64,000 nt of DNA from Hybos culiciformis (GCA_964007475.1 OZ023273.1:71463842-71527841), one strand, 5' to 3'. Counted from the first letter of the stretch, positions 34,176 to 46,117 are shown. A program made the numbers and translations. Notes: generated by a model from the letters alone, not told the origin.

Positions 34176-34252
34176 AGCTTTAGCGTTACGAATAGGTCAA
34201 GTTTCGAAATATGCTGTAGCGCCATTGAAAGATGATGCGTGTATGGTGGCAG
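34176..34252 (+). CDS. Candidate host-gene exon (77 bp), product unidentified
   Basis: A 77-bp segment of clearly different composition, with a good acceptor (TATCATTTTTCAG) before it and a donor GTAATA after it. The only frame without stops reads ALALRIGQVSKYAVAPLKDD then ACMVAG, with one base of a split codon at each end (25 full codons). Ala, Gly and Val are frequent here, unlike the spacer. The trailing base G plus the leading GT of 37007-37037 make a Gly codon, so the two candidate exons join in phase. The frame also stays open past the donor for about 50 bases to a second possible donor (GTGGTAAAA, about 34304). No protein family was recognised. It could instead be an old transposon fragment, since a LINE-like tail (CTAATCTAACCTAA) lies at 34396. 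Confidence 0.42.
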
Positions 34253-37006
34253 GTAATATCAACAATGATGGTAACTTTTCATATTGGCGAGCCTGGCGTG
34301 GTGGTAAAAAAAAAAAAAGAACCGCATCGATTAGGGTTGTTCAATGGGCCAATAGGCATATTTGCAGAAGGTCTGAGCTTTCGCCGCCAGCTTCAATCTA
34401 ATCTAACCTAATACAGGAATTATAATATCAGTTTTAAGTTTTTCGAACAATTTCACTTCATCGTTATGTCATTTCAAAATTTAAAATATCTTTCGTTTCT
34501 TGCTTTTATCGATCTAACTATTCAATTTCTATAATAATATATTTCAACTGATAATTAAAATGGAAATTTAATCCTTTTATTTCAATGGTCAAAATTAATC
34601 TTTAACAAAAAAAAAAAATAACAAATTCTTTGTAATGGAAAAGAAAAAAAAAAGAAATCAAACCCATTTCAACACATTAGCACACAATTTGTGTTTTTCC
34701 ATAAATAAAATTGAATACTTTTTTATTTTTTTTTTATTTTTATTTTATGCAATTTCTAATTTATAAGCTTGAATGCAACATAAATGCACATTGAACATAA
34801 AAACAAATTTCAAAAAGATAGGAAAGAAAATTCCGTAATAAATTTCCTTTTTTTTTTAATATGTATTTATATGGTTTTTTTTTTTGTTTATTTTTCCAAC
34901 TTATTTTAACCTGATTCTCCTTATAGTTTGCTTTCTGTAATTATACATAAAAAAAATATACATAGAAGTATATTGTATCTTTATATAGTTTTATATATAG
35001 TTTTATGCTACATATAGAGTTAGTTAAACGGAATGAAAAGAAAATTGTAAAATGATAAAGCAAAAGAGTTTCGTTCAATTAATAACAATTGAAAAAATCA
35101 ATATATGAAAAAGACTCTTCACTTTAATTCAGACTAGTCTAAATGAATGCCTGATTTATTTCAATTTGGTTTAGTTGTTATTGATGCATTTTATGAAGAA
35201 AAAAACTTAGAATTTCTTTAAAAAAAATTTGTTACATATAATATGTAGCTTGTAACCAAAACTTAAAATTTTTCTTTAGGCTTACGTGAAGATTTTTGAA
35301 AATTTAAGTTAATTTTTTTTTGATATAATTTCTTTAAGATTTTAATGTTACTTTAAAGTTGCCAGTACTACTTGAAGATTCCTCTATTATTGAAAATCGA
35401 TGCATTCGGTTCTAATAATTATAAATAAGTTTGACAAAAATTAAGACATTTTTCATTAATAAGGCAAGAGAATGAAAGTGACTTCAAATTAAAGTCAAAT
35501 TTCTGCAAAAATGGCTAAAAAAGATTTAAAAACTATTTATTTTCTTTCCCTTTCACTATTAATCAGCTATTTGCAGAACCTTTTTAATGCCGCGGGCCTC
35601 AATTGAAAATTTATAGTCGATTGCGAGCTAAATCTTCAAAAAAAAAATCAAACTCTCAAAAGTATTACTATTAGATTATGTACACTTTATTAAAAAAACA
35701 AAAATTCCGCGGGTTGTGCATGACCGCGGGTTGTGCATGACTGCTATCAATCTAAACCAATTGTGAGATAATGTCAATATACTATATGAATTCCACATTT
35801 AAAACAGATGATTAAAAAAAATTCCCAAATTAATTAGTAGTTCAATGAATTTACAATTCTAATAAGAAATTTAATAAGAATTTCACCTAAATTTGTTTAT
35901 GTTAATTTTCTAATATCTAAGTATATATAATTGGTAGTAAAATTTCTTTTAACAAATTCATCGTTATATGTAGTACTAATTTTTTCAGAAATTAATGGAA
36001 TAAAAATTTATAAATTCTTCGAATATTATTGGAATTTAAATAATAATAAGTAAATGAAATAAAAAAAATAAATTATAAAATAATGATTAGATTAGATGTA
36101 GATTAATTTATTTTTATCCATGGGAAGAGCTAATTTACTTCGGAAGACATCTTCCAATTACTTCTCCACATAATTGCAGCCTTAGATTAAAAAATACAAA
36201 AAACCGTAAACAATTATTGTAAAGTTTTAGAATTTTGGAGCAAATACTTAGCTAGTGCCATAAAACATATTTCAAATTAAATGACAAACAGAACACATAT
36301 AAACTTAGTGACTTATGCTCAATTGAGTCTTGATGAAGATTTAATTAAACTTGAAATGTCGTTACCAAATGCGATAAATTATATTTTTAAATTGTCACTT
36401 CAGTTCTTCAGTGAGCAGCTTTTCTATCGAATTATATAAAACGTACTTAAGTTCTTGTGTAGTTGAAAATATATACATATATTTAATTAAGTTCTTTAGT
36501 ATAAAATTTATCTTGTAGCAAAATAACTTTCATGCTCTTTTGCAATAAAGTGATGTAATTTTTTTTTTTTATTTTTAAAGTCAATTAAAGTAAAATAAGC
36601 ATATAATAAGTGTTTAACTTTGCTTGATAGTTTTTATTTTAATTGATATAAACATTATAAACAGTGAAAAATAAGGTTATTAAAATAATATCATTTCAAC
36701 CTGTTATTTATACATAAAAACATAAAATTATTTTTTACAACATGAACAAAACATGCAAAATTATTAACATGAATTATTTTAATGAAACATAAAAATTTAG
36801 GGTCGTTTTAATGTATTAAATTTTAACTGAAACTTTATTACCAAAAGAGTTAAAGAACCTCAATTCAATAAATGTATACACTTAATCTAATTTGCATCTT
36901 TTGTTAAATAAAAATGTAAAAAATTTGAGATATAAATTTATTATGTATTTATTTCATTTTCCAGATTTTTATTTAAAATATACTTTCTCATTTAACATTT
37001 TTTTAG
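34253..37006. other. AT-rich stretch (intron if both exons are real)
   Basis: No coding region beyond a possible short read-through at 34253-34303. Possible LINE-type tail at about 34380-34420. GC-richer hAT-like strings at 35590-35740 include a duplicated CCGCGGGTTGTGCATGAC. Otherwise A/T-rich with many homopolymers. Confidence 0.5.
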
Positions 37007-37037
37007 GTTCGTACGGCAATCCATCACTAGAATACCT
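37007..37037 (+). CDS. Candidate 31-bp microexon of the same host gene
   Basis: It is bounded by an acceptor with a pyrimidine tract (CATTTTTTTTAG-like) and the full consensus donor GTAAGT. One of the three frames contains a stop; the frame in phase with 34176-34252 is open and reads (G)SYGNPSLEYL. Very small exons occur in long neuronal and muscle genes, but the gene is not identified. The next exon should supply one base to complete the last codon (CT-N); no convincing continuation was found in the following 20 kb. Confidence 0.45.
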
Positions 37038-38121
37038 GTAAGTTAATTTTTATCGAAATTCATTTTCAGCCCCATGCTTTGGACAGAAGCGTGAGCTGAA
37101 CATTTTATTCATTATTCTGATAATAAAAATCTGTGTATCTATAACTTGTCATCATAAAATGTCCGATTGAAAACGAACAAATGCATTTTTCTAACAATCT
37201 GACAGTCGATATCGCTTAATAATTTAATATACAAGAGTGTCAGCGTATATCGATAGACAAATATCCCATTGGTCGCACAAGTAGACATAAAATATATTTC
37301 GACTGAAGGCCTTATAAAGAGCAATCACAATAATATTTATTTACCTAAAGGAAAGTGATGGCAAAACTTTGAAGTCTCGTAGGCTACTTTTGATTAGATT
37401 ACTCCTTACGGTCTAAAAGTGAAATTTTTTAAACATCAAAAGTAGTTTTAAACTTTTTTTTTGTGAGCTACGTAGAATAGTTACGCGGTCGACGCCTTTG
37501 TTTTAAACTTGAGATACTATTTCTCTCCAAATTAATGTAGTGATTCTTCTTAAGCTTTCAAATTAAATTTGTTTGAGCGAAATCTTATAAAAATTTATTA
37601 TAAAACAAAAAATGTAAAATATGATTGCAGCATTTAACGCGATAATTTTATTTAAAAAAATCTAACTTGGTTTGAGCTAATGTTTCATCAATTATATAGA
37701 TAAAAAAGTGAAATTAATTTAACAACATAATAATTATTATAAAAGAGAAATTTAAAATAGCTAAAAATGGATTGAAATTATACATTTTTTTTAATGAATA
37801 TTTTTTCATTCCTTTTGAATTTTATTTAAAATCATATTCAAAAATTGCAATTAGTCAAACGGAAATTATGAGAAATGTAATTTTACAAATTGGGAAAGAA
37901 ATTTCCACATAATTAATTTCCTTTTTCAAATTGAGGGTTGAATCATTTAAGCAAAATAAATTAGTTATGAGGTTTTTTTTTAGAGAGATCCAAAATGTTT
38001 TTCAAAATAGAAAAAAAAAAAAAGAGAAAAGAAATTTAATGATGATTTAAATGAAATAGTTTATGTATATTTTGTTTATGTTTTTCTGGTTTATTTTTCT
38101 TTGGTACATAAACATACATAT
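37038..38121. other. AT-rich noncoding stretch
   Basis: Nothing beyond short AT-driven frames. CAG followed by CCCCATGCTTTGGACAG at 37067 looks exon-like but would leave only a 32-bp intron after the candidate microexon. Confidence 0.5.
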
Positions 38122-38695
38122 GGCTCTGTTTCTTCGTGACTCGATACCATTTTTTTTTTCGTTTGCTCCGATTTCTCAATAAATAGATGTCCTATTTGAA
38201 AAAGTTTAACAGATTTTTGTAGCTTGGCTCGTCCTCTTACTCAATGAAGTGAGTTTTTTTTTTTTTTTTTTTTAATACAATGAAATTCTTCATTGTATTC
38301 GTGACTCGATGACTGAAATTTTGAATGTTGTTTTAACGATATCATTGTTCATCGCAAAATTCTCTAAAAGTAAGATTATTTGCCAATTTGTTTTTTTTTA
38401 TTTCATTTGTTGGACTAATAACGCTTTGAATAAAAGTTTTCGCATTAAATTTTGTAATCCTAGTAACTGACAATTAATTTTAGTTTCCGTGGCTCGAAAC
38501 GAAATAAAAAATTACTATTGTTACTAAAAAATAAAAGGAGGTAATATTATTAAAGGAGACGTTAAAAAGTTTTATAAATTAACTTCAAACCAAAAAATAC
38601 TATTAAGACATTTACTTACTCAAAAATAACGGTTCAAATAATGCTAAGAACATCTGAATTCTTATAAATTTTTAAGAAATTTTAGAAACAGAGCC
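38122..38695. mobile_element. MITE with GGCTCTGTTTCT termini
   Basis: The left end ATATGGCTCTGTTTCT and right end AGAAACAGAGCCATAT are inverted copies, and the similarity extends outward through AAACATA. The interior (about 570 bp) is noncoding and includes a small palindrome around CAATGAAATTCTTCATTG at 38279. A target duplication is not clear because the flanks are themselves inverted. Confidence 0.6.
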
Positions 38696-38732
38696 ATATA
38701 TGTTTTTTTAATCATACAATAGTAGATTATTG

Positions 38733-38912
38733 TATATGTTAACTAAATTTGTTATTAATTACGAGTTCTGTATACACAAAAACACAAAAACACATTGATA
38801 CGAGTCAATACTTATATCACGAGACCGTTAGGTCGGGTGATATAAATTGACAAGTGTCTATGTGTTTGTGTGTATACTCAACGAGTTGTTATAACAAATT
38901 TTGTTAACATAT
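38733..38912. mobile_element. Foldback element (~180 bp)
   Basis: The left arm TATATGTTAACTAAATTTGT ... GTATACACAAAAACAC is mirrored by the right arm GTGTTTGTGTGTATAC ... ACAAATTTTGTTAACATAT, with ATATCACGAGACCG / TCGGGTGATAT at the loop. Nearly the whole unit is self-complementary. Confidence 0.75.
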
Positions 38913-39053
38913 CCAATATACTGTTTTAATGTGCATATGTAAGGTAGTTGCAGTCTATACATTTACAATGAAAAAAAAAAACAAAAGTTGATATACACAT
39001 TTTTTTTTTTTCATTTTTTGTTGATATTTGTCTGTATTGAAATATTGTGAGAA

Positions 39054-39165
39054 CATCTAAATGATTTCATTATTTACGCCGATGCATCTAAATGATTTCA
39101 TTATTCACGCAGATGCATCTAAATGATTTCATTATTCACGCTGATGCATCTAAATGATTGCATGT
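39054..39165. repeat. 31-bp minisatellite, about 3.5 copies
   Basis: GATGCATCTAAATGATTTCA recurs at 39081, 39112 and 39143 (31-bp spacing), with a partial copy before. The copies differ by single bases (TTTACGCC, TTCACGCA, TTCACGCT). Confidence 0.92.
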
Positions 39166-40357
39166 GTATTGACGCATATAATATTCCATTTAGCGATCTA
39201 AATTCTACTAAATGCAACATACCGACTACATGCCCATTAAAATATTTTATTATTTTTACAAAGATTTTACTTAAAACACAAACTCGTTTGTTCGCAACTT
39301 ATATTTGACTTTTGCTGAAATTCTGCACACTTCTTTCCGGTGACAATACAATATTCCATCAAATACAGTCGGTATTGCAATTTCATCGGTAACTAAAAAA
39401 AAAATTTTTAAAACTACATTACGGAAAAATTAGAATTAGCGAAATTTTAAACTTTGTCTTATTATAGTGCATACAAAATTTCAGATATGCGCATTATTTT
39501 CTTAAATTCGCAAATTAAACTGAGTTTTATTTTCTCGTTTTTAGTTATGAACATATTTTTAAATTAAAAAATTAATTTCCGAATTTATTTATTTTTCAAT
39601 TTTCTTTAATGTGCAACTACTTACTTATTTAGCAGTACTGTGTTAGAGTATACTATTTCAGTGGTTTTTGATATGTATTATATAACTATAATGAACTTTT
39701 ATAATAGAAAGCAAAGGAAGAGTAAAGTAATATTAAGAATGAGGCAAGTCAACAAAAATACTCTTGCATTACAGGTTCCTTATTTTAAATATGGGATTTG
39801 AAAATGTTAAAATATATCTTTGTTGAAAAAAAATTACATTACTAAACCATTCTTCGTGCTTTAGTACGGAGGTAGTTAGTAATTTATATTGTACATATAT
39901 TTATATGTCATGTTGAAATTTAAGATAAGTTTTAGACGTTCTGAATGTCGTTTAAAGAAATCTACATATTTATTTATTTATTTATTTAATCTATAATTTT
40001 TAAATTTACATACTTTAAACTTAAAATTAAAATACTGACTTAACTTAATAATTCAATATTTCAAATATACTTAGAAATAGAATTCCAATTATAGTTGTAT
40101 AGTATATATTAAAACAATTCAAAATTATGAATATAATGCATCTATCACAAACATTTACAAATTACAATTAATCAAATGAAGGAAAATCAATAATTACTTA
40201 TCAAATTATCCTTAATTACTTTCTCATAATTTTTTTTAATTTAATGTTGATAATTTCTAAAACACCAAAGCACAAGTTTGAATTTCTTAAACAATTTGAA
40301 ATTAGATCATAAAAACCTTACATTTTATGAGTAAACTCAGAGACTTTTTACTTTCAT

Positions 40358-40478
40358 ACGTTAACATAACGTTAACATAACGTTAACATAACGTTAACAT
40401 AACGTTAACATAACGTTAACATAACGTTAACATAACGTTAACATAACGTTAACATAACGTTAACATATCGTTAACATA
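40358..40478. repeat. 11-bp minisatellite (ACGTTAACATA), 11 copies
   Basis: Eleven consecutive 11-bp units, ten identical and the last pair with a single change (ACATATCG). Each unit contains the palindromes AACGTT and GTTAAC. The period of 11 is near one helical turn, so the palindromes line up on one face of the DNA. Confidence 0.95.
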
Positions 40479-41159
40479 GAGTAAAATCACAAGAATGAAA
40501 CAACGCAATTAAGTTTTATCTTCATAAAGTCGGAGATGTTCCGAAAATTAACAAAAATTGACGTTTTACAGCAAAATAAACACTAAACTACTTTAATATT
40601 GCACTTGTTTGAGGTCGCGACATGTAATTATATTGTTATAGACTTAAAGAATAATAAAAATAAAATTACTTCATTGTTTATACTTTTATAGTATAAAAAT
40701 TATTTAAATTTTTCCTCTTTGTATTAGTTCATTTAAATTAAAAGATACTTCTTATGAAAATTTTTAGATAATTCTATAGACATTAAAAAACCCTTTAACA
40801 AACGAACAACTTAAAATTTCTATAACATTCAGTTAAAAAATATTAAAGCTTATTATTGCTTTAATAAATAATTATTAAGTTATATTTAATTCTTGTCGTT
40901 TGAAAATTAACATAAAAATTGCATGTTTAAAAAAACATATACGTATCATGAACACTAAAACTTAGAATTTTCACTATAATAAATAAATTTAGAACCATTT
41001 TACGTTTTACATATCTACATATGAATATGTAGTTAGGTTATTTTTTTACTGTAAACAGTTACATCGCCTTTTCTATTATTTTCATGTTAAAATTGAAGAG
41101 ATCAATTTAAAAAAAAACTTGTCTTTAGGACATGTTTTTTAACAGGATATTGCTATTGC

Positions 41160-41560
41160 AGCTCAAGATGTTTGTGGTTTAAGACCATTTTTATACGGGT
41201 CACTGGGCAATTGACGCGCATGCCGCAAGACTGGGGGTTCCGTTTAACTAAAAATTCTGCAGTTGCGCGAAACGAGGATGAAAAAGAAACTATCATGTTT
41301 TTTATCTGCAAATTTCCAGCCCTGGCAAGAACTAGAAAAACCACATTAGGTGACTATTTCGTCAAAGATCTAAATGTGGTGTCTACAACTAAACTTGGGG
41401 AAGTGAAGAAATTCCTTTGAGTGGGTTTAGACGTCTGTGTTAGGCACCAGACTAGGTTACGAAAGTGAGTGGTGGCAAATCGGTGCGCAAGCGCTAATTG
41501 GGAATAACTCTAGGAGAGTAGCTCCGCCACATTAACCAACCAACCCAACTAAGCCCGTTT
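41160..41560 (+). pseudogene. LINE ORF2 C-terminus and 3' UTR fragment (with CCHC remnant)
   Basis: On the plus strand 41190-41418 reads FYTGHWAIDAHAARLGVPFN, a stop, then ARNEDEKETIMFFICKFPAL and ARTRKTTLGDYF. This is the post-RNase H C-terminal segment of LOA/R1-like insect LINEs, where family members normally carry a C-x2-C-x(n)-H-x4-C motif; here the cysteines are partly lost. A GC-balanced 3' UTR follows (GCGCAAGCGCTAATTGGGAA), ending CACATTAACCAACCAACCC near 41545. It is severely 5'-truncated and inactive. Confidence 0.72.
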
Positions 41561-42578
41561 TTCTTTCGTTTTTAAATTGAATTGAATGCAAACCATAATT
41601 TAATATTTCAGCTCCTAATCCGCAGCTATATACAATGTAATTGTTTTGCTTCATTTTTGGTTCAAGAACAGATACTACTTTATATGATTCTAAGATATTT
41701 ATTTTTTTTGAAAAGAAAAAACAATTATATGTATTTTCAGTACTTTATGTTGTATACATAATTTATTTTTATTTTTATCGAATTTCTGCATTTTATTGCA
41801 CAAAAAAAAAAACTGTACATTAAATCCTTTTTAAAGTGTTATCAAGCTCGTAATGCACTTTAATATCATGATTGGTAAGTGCATATTATGTATACACATA
41901 TATATACTTACAAATGTATATATATAATATACGTATAACTTTTTATTTTGAAGTGAATGAATCTAAAAAAAAATATCTACTTTTTCTGTTAAAATAGCAA
42001 AAAAATAGTAAAAAAAAAAAATTTTTGTGTTTTTATAAACTTGAATTTACATCGGTGGTATATAAATTTTTGATTTTTCACATGATACTTTATTGTGAGT
42101 GCATTAAAAAAAAAAAATTTTCATATACATAAAATATCATCTTTGCAAGAGAATACAGAAAGAAAATAAATGTAATTTTTGTATCATAATAATATTAAGT
42201 TTTTATTTTTTTGTGTTGGAAAATATTAAATGAATTGAAAAGAAGGGTATAATACTTTGTTTTATTTTATCAGTGATTTTTAACATCTTAATATTATGAA
42301 TGGTAGCATTTTTTTGACAAACTCCTACTTAAACCTTTTTATAAATTTGATTTTGATAATTTCCATTAAAATTTTGTTATTTGAAGCAAATGCATACATT
42401 AATGTGGTACACTACATATATAATATTTTAGTGTAAGAAAATTAAAATGATTTTATAACAAGAAGCCAAAATGAAATAAGTAAAATTCAAGTGTTTAATA
42501 ATTTTATTAGAACGAGAAAGCGGTTTGACGTACTTCCTTGTATTTAGTACATTAATTTGTGTATATATATATATATTC
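41561..42578. other. AT-rich noncoding stretch
   Basis: CAG-CTCCTAATCCGCAGCTAT at 41612 followed by GTAATT is exon-like (25 bp), but it does not continue the frame of the candidate microexon at 37007. No other feature is seen. Confidence 0.45.
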
Positions 42579-42809
42579 GGCTACCGGACACAATATATCC
42601 GGTCATAAGATGCCCACAATTTCGGTCATAAAATCCCGGGATCTTATGACCGATTTAAACGGTCATAATTTCCCGATAGTTGCGGCCATAAAATCCAGGG
42701 AATCTTATGACCGATTGAAACGGTCATAAGATCCCCACGATTTCGGTCATAAACTCCCAAAGATTTTTGTGTTGGGATCTTATGACCGGGGATTTTATGA
42801 CCGCAAACC
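42579..42809. mobile_element. Element made of inverted CGGTCATAAGATCCC motifs
   Basis: The segment (~231 bp) is filled with about ten copies of GGTCATAA(G/A)AT or its complement ATCTTATGACC in both orientations, with 30-60 bp periodicity. The ends start GG on each strand (GGCTACCGG left; GGTTTGCGGTCATAAAATCC in reverse complement at the right). No coding capacity and no certain target duplication. Architecture resembles 48806-49397 and the ends of 60979-63322. Confidence 0.6.
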
Positions 42810-42865
42810 ATTCTAAACTAAATCATTATGCCGACACTCTCATGCGTTCTCATGCACTCAAGTTG

Positions 42866-42915
42866 CACAATGTGAAATCACGGCTGCGATGGTAAAGCCG
42901 TGATCTCACATTGTG
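42866..42915. repeat. Short near-perfect hairpin (20-bp stem)
   Basis: CACAATGTGAAATCACGGCT and AGCCGTGATCTCACATTGTG pair over 20 bp with one mismatch around a 10-base loop (GCGATGGTAA). The stem is somewhat short for a microRNA precursor; it may be a tiny foldback element. Confidence 0.8.
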
Positions 42916-43096
42916 GTTGGTCTCACATTAAACAATATAAACAATATATGGGTAATTTTCTCTAAACTGCACAATTTAAAAATATTTTTTAAAAAAAAAT
43001 TTTTTTTTTTTTTTTAATTATTTTTATTGCATTTATACAGTAAAATACAGTCAGCAAAACCAGTTTCAAGAAAAAAAAAAATTTTAATTTAAGGTA

Positions 43097-43440
43097 GACA
43101 GAGGAATGACACTAGGAGACAGGGGAATGACAAGAAGACATGGGAATGACAACAAGAGACAGGGGAATGACAATCACATATACTCCAAACGTTTCTTTAA
43201 TTTTTTTTTGCCCCCGGAAATTGAAAAATTGTCTCAATTTAAAAAAAAAAATCCCCAATCTGGCAGCCCTGTTAAATATTCACAGATTGTGAAACTCAAT
43301 AATTCCTGTCATCCCCTGTCATAGCATGTCACTCCTGTTATAGCATGTCATCCCCTGTCATAGCATGTCATTCCCCAGTCATAGCATGTCATTCCCCTGC
43401 AAAGGAAATGCCATGGGAATGACCGACAGGGGAATAACAA
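43097..43440. mobile_element. Element made of inverted GGGGAATGACA arrays
   Basis: At 43097-43175 four units of about 20 bp contain GGGGAATGACA separated by ACAAGAGACA-like spacers. At 43310-43435 about six units carry the complement TGTCATTCCCC with TAGCATG spacers. The centre is AT-rich. AAGGTA flanks both ends (43091-43096 and 43441-43446), a possible partial target duplication. Confidence 0.6.
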
Positions 43441-43446
43441 AAGGTA

Positions 43447-44558
43447 AGGTTTCCTTGATTTCACTGTAAAAACGTCGATTTGTACAGAGTAATTATACTA
43501 CATTTAATGTAGGATCTCTGTTTCAAAATTGAAGCTAAATTGCTAACTCATGGACTAATTTTACTTTTGTAGGAAAATTACTTAAAGTAAATAAAAATTG
43601 TGCTTCAATTCTAGAGTAAATTGACTACAAAAGCTGCGAAAATATCAATTGCTCCAAAACAAGAGTAATTTTGATTTTAATATGTTTCATAAATTGAGTA
43701 ATTTAAGTACAATTTCTAAGTACGCTCAATTCGCAGAAGAAAAAAAATTATAATTAGTCGTGTTCGTGTATTCAAAATAGACGCTTTCCTCAAGTTTGTA
43801 AAATTTTTGTAAATTATTTATTGAATTATTAAATTAAAAATTAATTGAATTATTAAATTAAATAAAATTAAAATGCAGTGTTTTTGATTTTATGGCGGAA
43901 CACTTTCATCATCTACAGAGATAATTAAAATAATTGGCTAAAAATTGAATTTCTATTAGATCAAAATCAGAAATTATGAATACTTTTGCTAACACAATAA
44001 TAGAATTGCAGTATTCAGTGTTCTTATTACATGCCGATGTCAATACTCAGAAGTGTTGCACAACAAGCTGCATATGTATATCCAGATTCTTTTTTGAAAA
44101 ATATGCTAGATATTGTGCTCTTTCGTTGACCTGCAGGCCTCATCACTAAGCTAAAAATAGGAATAATTTATTTAATCGAAAATTCGATGTAAGGTAAATT
44201 TATAACTAAACATGTACGCATTGTATATGTGAATACTTGGAAATGAAAGGAACTTATTAATTCAATAACATAAAATCACAATATAGTATTAAAAAAAAAT
44301 TAAAAATTAAGTTTTTGCAAACATTTCTTAATTACAGAAATTTGAATATAAAAAAAATCTAAATTTTCGGTCTCTATATCAATTTCAGAATTCATAGCGT
44401 AAGTTTCAATTGTTCCTATTTTATCGAAAATTTTTTTAGGAATAGGAAAACGAAAACAACATAAGTTTCGATGAATAAAAAAAAGGACCAAAATAAGAAG
44501 TAATTGATTTTTTTACTCAATCTTTTAAAAAGTATGACCTTATTTTTGATAAAATCCA
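43447..44558. other. AT-rich noncoding stretch
   Basis: No gene or repeat could be supported. Confidence 0.5.
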
Positions 44559-44814
44559 CACGGTCCAAAATTTCAGTTTTTTTTTTAAACTTAAAAGTTT
44601 CTATATAGTTCCACACCAATATAAGTTTAAGTTTTAAACTTTTTAGTCTATAATAAATAATTTAAACAAAAAAGAATAAATTTTAAACTGAAGATGTTTA
44701 ACATAATGTGTTAAACGAAATAGTTTAAATTTTAAACTGAAGATTAAAAAATTAAAAAATTTATTTAATTTTTTTTTTCTTTTTTTTCTTTTTTTTTCTT
44801 TTTTTTTTTCTCTT

Positions 44815-44885
44815 AACCCTTTCTTCGGGATTCGAACCTCGTTCTTTAGCATTTCATTCTACCACTCTACCTCTCGGCTACAGTA
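44815..44885 (-). ncRNA. tRNA-derived module inside the MITE
   Basis: On the minus strand GTAGCCGAGAGGTAGAGTGG (A-box-like) precedes GAGGTTCGAATCCCG (B box) at tRNA-like spacing, followed by a T-rich stretch on the plus strand and A-rich on the minus. The cloverleaf is incomplete. It resembles the module at 31600-31668. Confidence 0.55.
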
Positions 44886-44941
44886 TTAAAATTATACACG
44901 TGTACAAAATAGAAAATATAAATTATGTGTATAAATTATGT

Positions 44942-45230
44942 GTAAACTAAAATAGTTAAGTTTTAAACTAAAAATGTTTAGAAACCGGAGCTAAATTTTA
45001 ATTTAAAACTTTAAAGTTTTAAAATATAAACTTTGATGTTTTAGATCAAAATGTAAACTAAAATAGTTAAGTTTTAAACTAAAAATGTTTAGAAACCGGA
45101 GCTAAATTTTGATTTAAAACTTTAAAGTTTTAAAATATAAACTTTGATGTTTTAAATCAAAATGTAAACTAAAATAGTTTAGTTTTTAACTAAAAAAGTA
45201 TAGAAATTTGAATTAAACTTTAGCAAGTTT
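44942..45230. repeat. 111-bp tandem repeat, about 2.5 copies
   Basis: GTAAACTAAAATAGTT recurs at 44942, 45053 and 45164 (exactly 111 bp apart). The first two copies are nearly identical, including AGAAACCGGAGCTAAATTTT; the third is partial and diverged. Confidence 0.92.
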
Positions 45231-45318
45231 TAAATACTGTATTTTTTGTTTAAAATATTCTTTTAAACCATGTTTTTATGAATTAAGTTTAAAAAAAAAA
45301 CTGAAAATTTCGACCGTG

Positions 45319-45723
45319 CAGTCAAAAAAAAAAGTCGAATTAAAAATTCCAGTTAAAAAAATTCTCTAAAATTTTTCTTGTCAAACAAAAATATTTCCTG
45401 CCAGATACGCTGAAACTACTATATACTATCTTCTATTATAAAGATTTTTGTCGACGATTGTTGTTCTATTCTAAAATAATCAAATTAAAAATGAAACGAA
45501 GCTCAATAGCAGATTTCTTTAGTGAAAAAATTGAGGAAGAATTGTTTCATAATTTTCACCCCATCCTCGTCGTCAATCCTGGATTAAAGCTGACATTGAC
45601 AATATTTTTATTTTTTTTATTTTATTTTACAAAAAATTGATATAATAAATTATAATCAAATTTTACAGAAATTTACGAGCGCTAACTTCTAGGTTTTTGG
45701 CTCACTTATATTATAACTACATT
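45319..45723. other. AT-rich noncoding stretch
   Basis: A 60-codon frame at 45458-45640 (beginning inside KMKRSSIADFFSEKIEEELF) is short and without known domain; no support for a gene. Confidence 0.45.
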
Positions 45724-46117
45724 TTTTTTTTTTTTCGGTATTACTATAATCATTTTAATTCATATTTTTATAAACTTATGCTAATATTTTACATTGTTTT
45801 ATTTATCTTTCATATTTTATCAAATGCCATATATTTTATATCTTAAAGATAAATTATTATTATTATATTTTCTTATTTCATTCTTTTTTCTTTTGTCTTA
45901 ATTGTAGTAATTCTTGTGATTAAATTTTTTTTTTTTTTTACAATTTAAATTACCTACATATACCTAATTTTATAAGTTAAATATATTTAGTTGGAAAAGT
46001 TTATTAATTATTAATATTATATACAAAATATTTAAATATTTAATTTAATTTTTGTCAAAAATCGATTAATCAGTATAATGTTTTCTTTTGTCGCTTTTTC
46101 TAAACAATTGGATGGTG

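Larger units (their letters stand above)
44559..45318. mobile_element. 760-bp MITE with ~36-bp inverted ends
   Basis: The left end CACGGTCCAAAATTTCAG then T-run and AAACTTAA is mirrored on the right (TTAAGTTTA, A-run, CTGAAAATTTCGACCGTG). The interior holds a tRNA-like module (44815-44885) and a 111-bp tandem repeat (44942-45230). No transposase. Target duplication not evident. Confidence 0.75.

Noticed and set aside
37038..37090. Exon-like CCCCATGCTTTGGACAG directly after the microexon
   Set aside because: The implied intron would be only 32 bp, too short for splicing.
40358..40478. CRISPR-like array
   Set aside because: Units are contiguous without spacers, and the genome is animal.
41612..41636. 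25-bp candidate exon between CAG and GTAATT
   Set aside because: It does not continue the frame of the candidate microexon at 37007 and is too short to judge alone.
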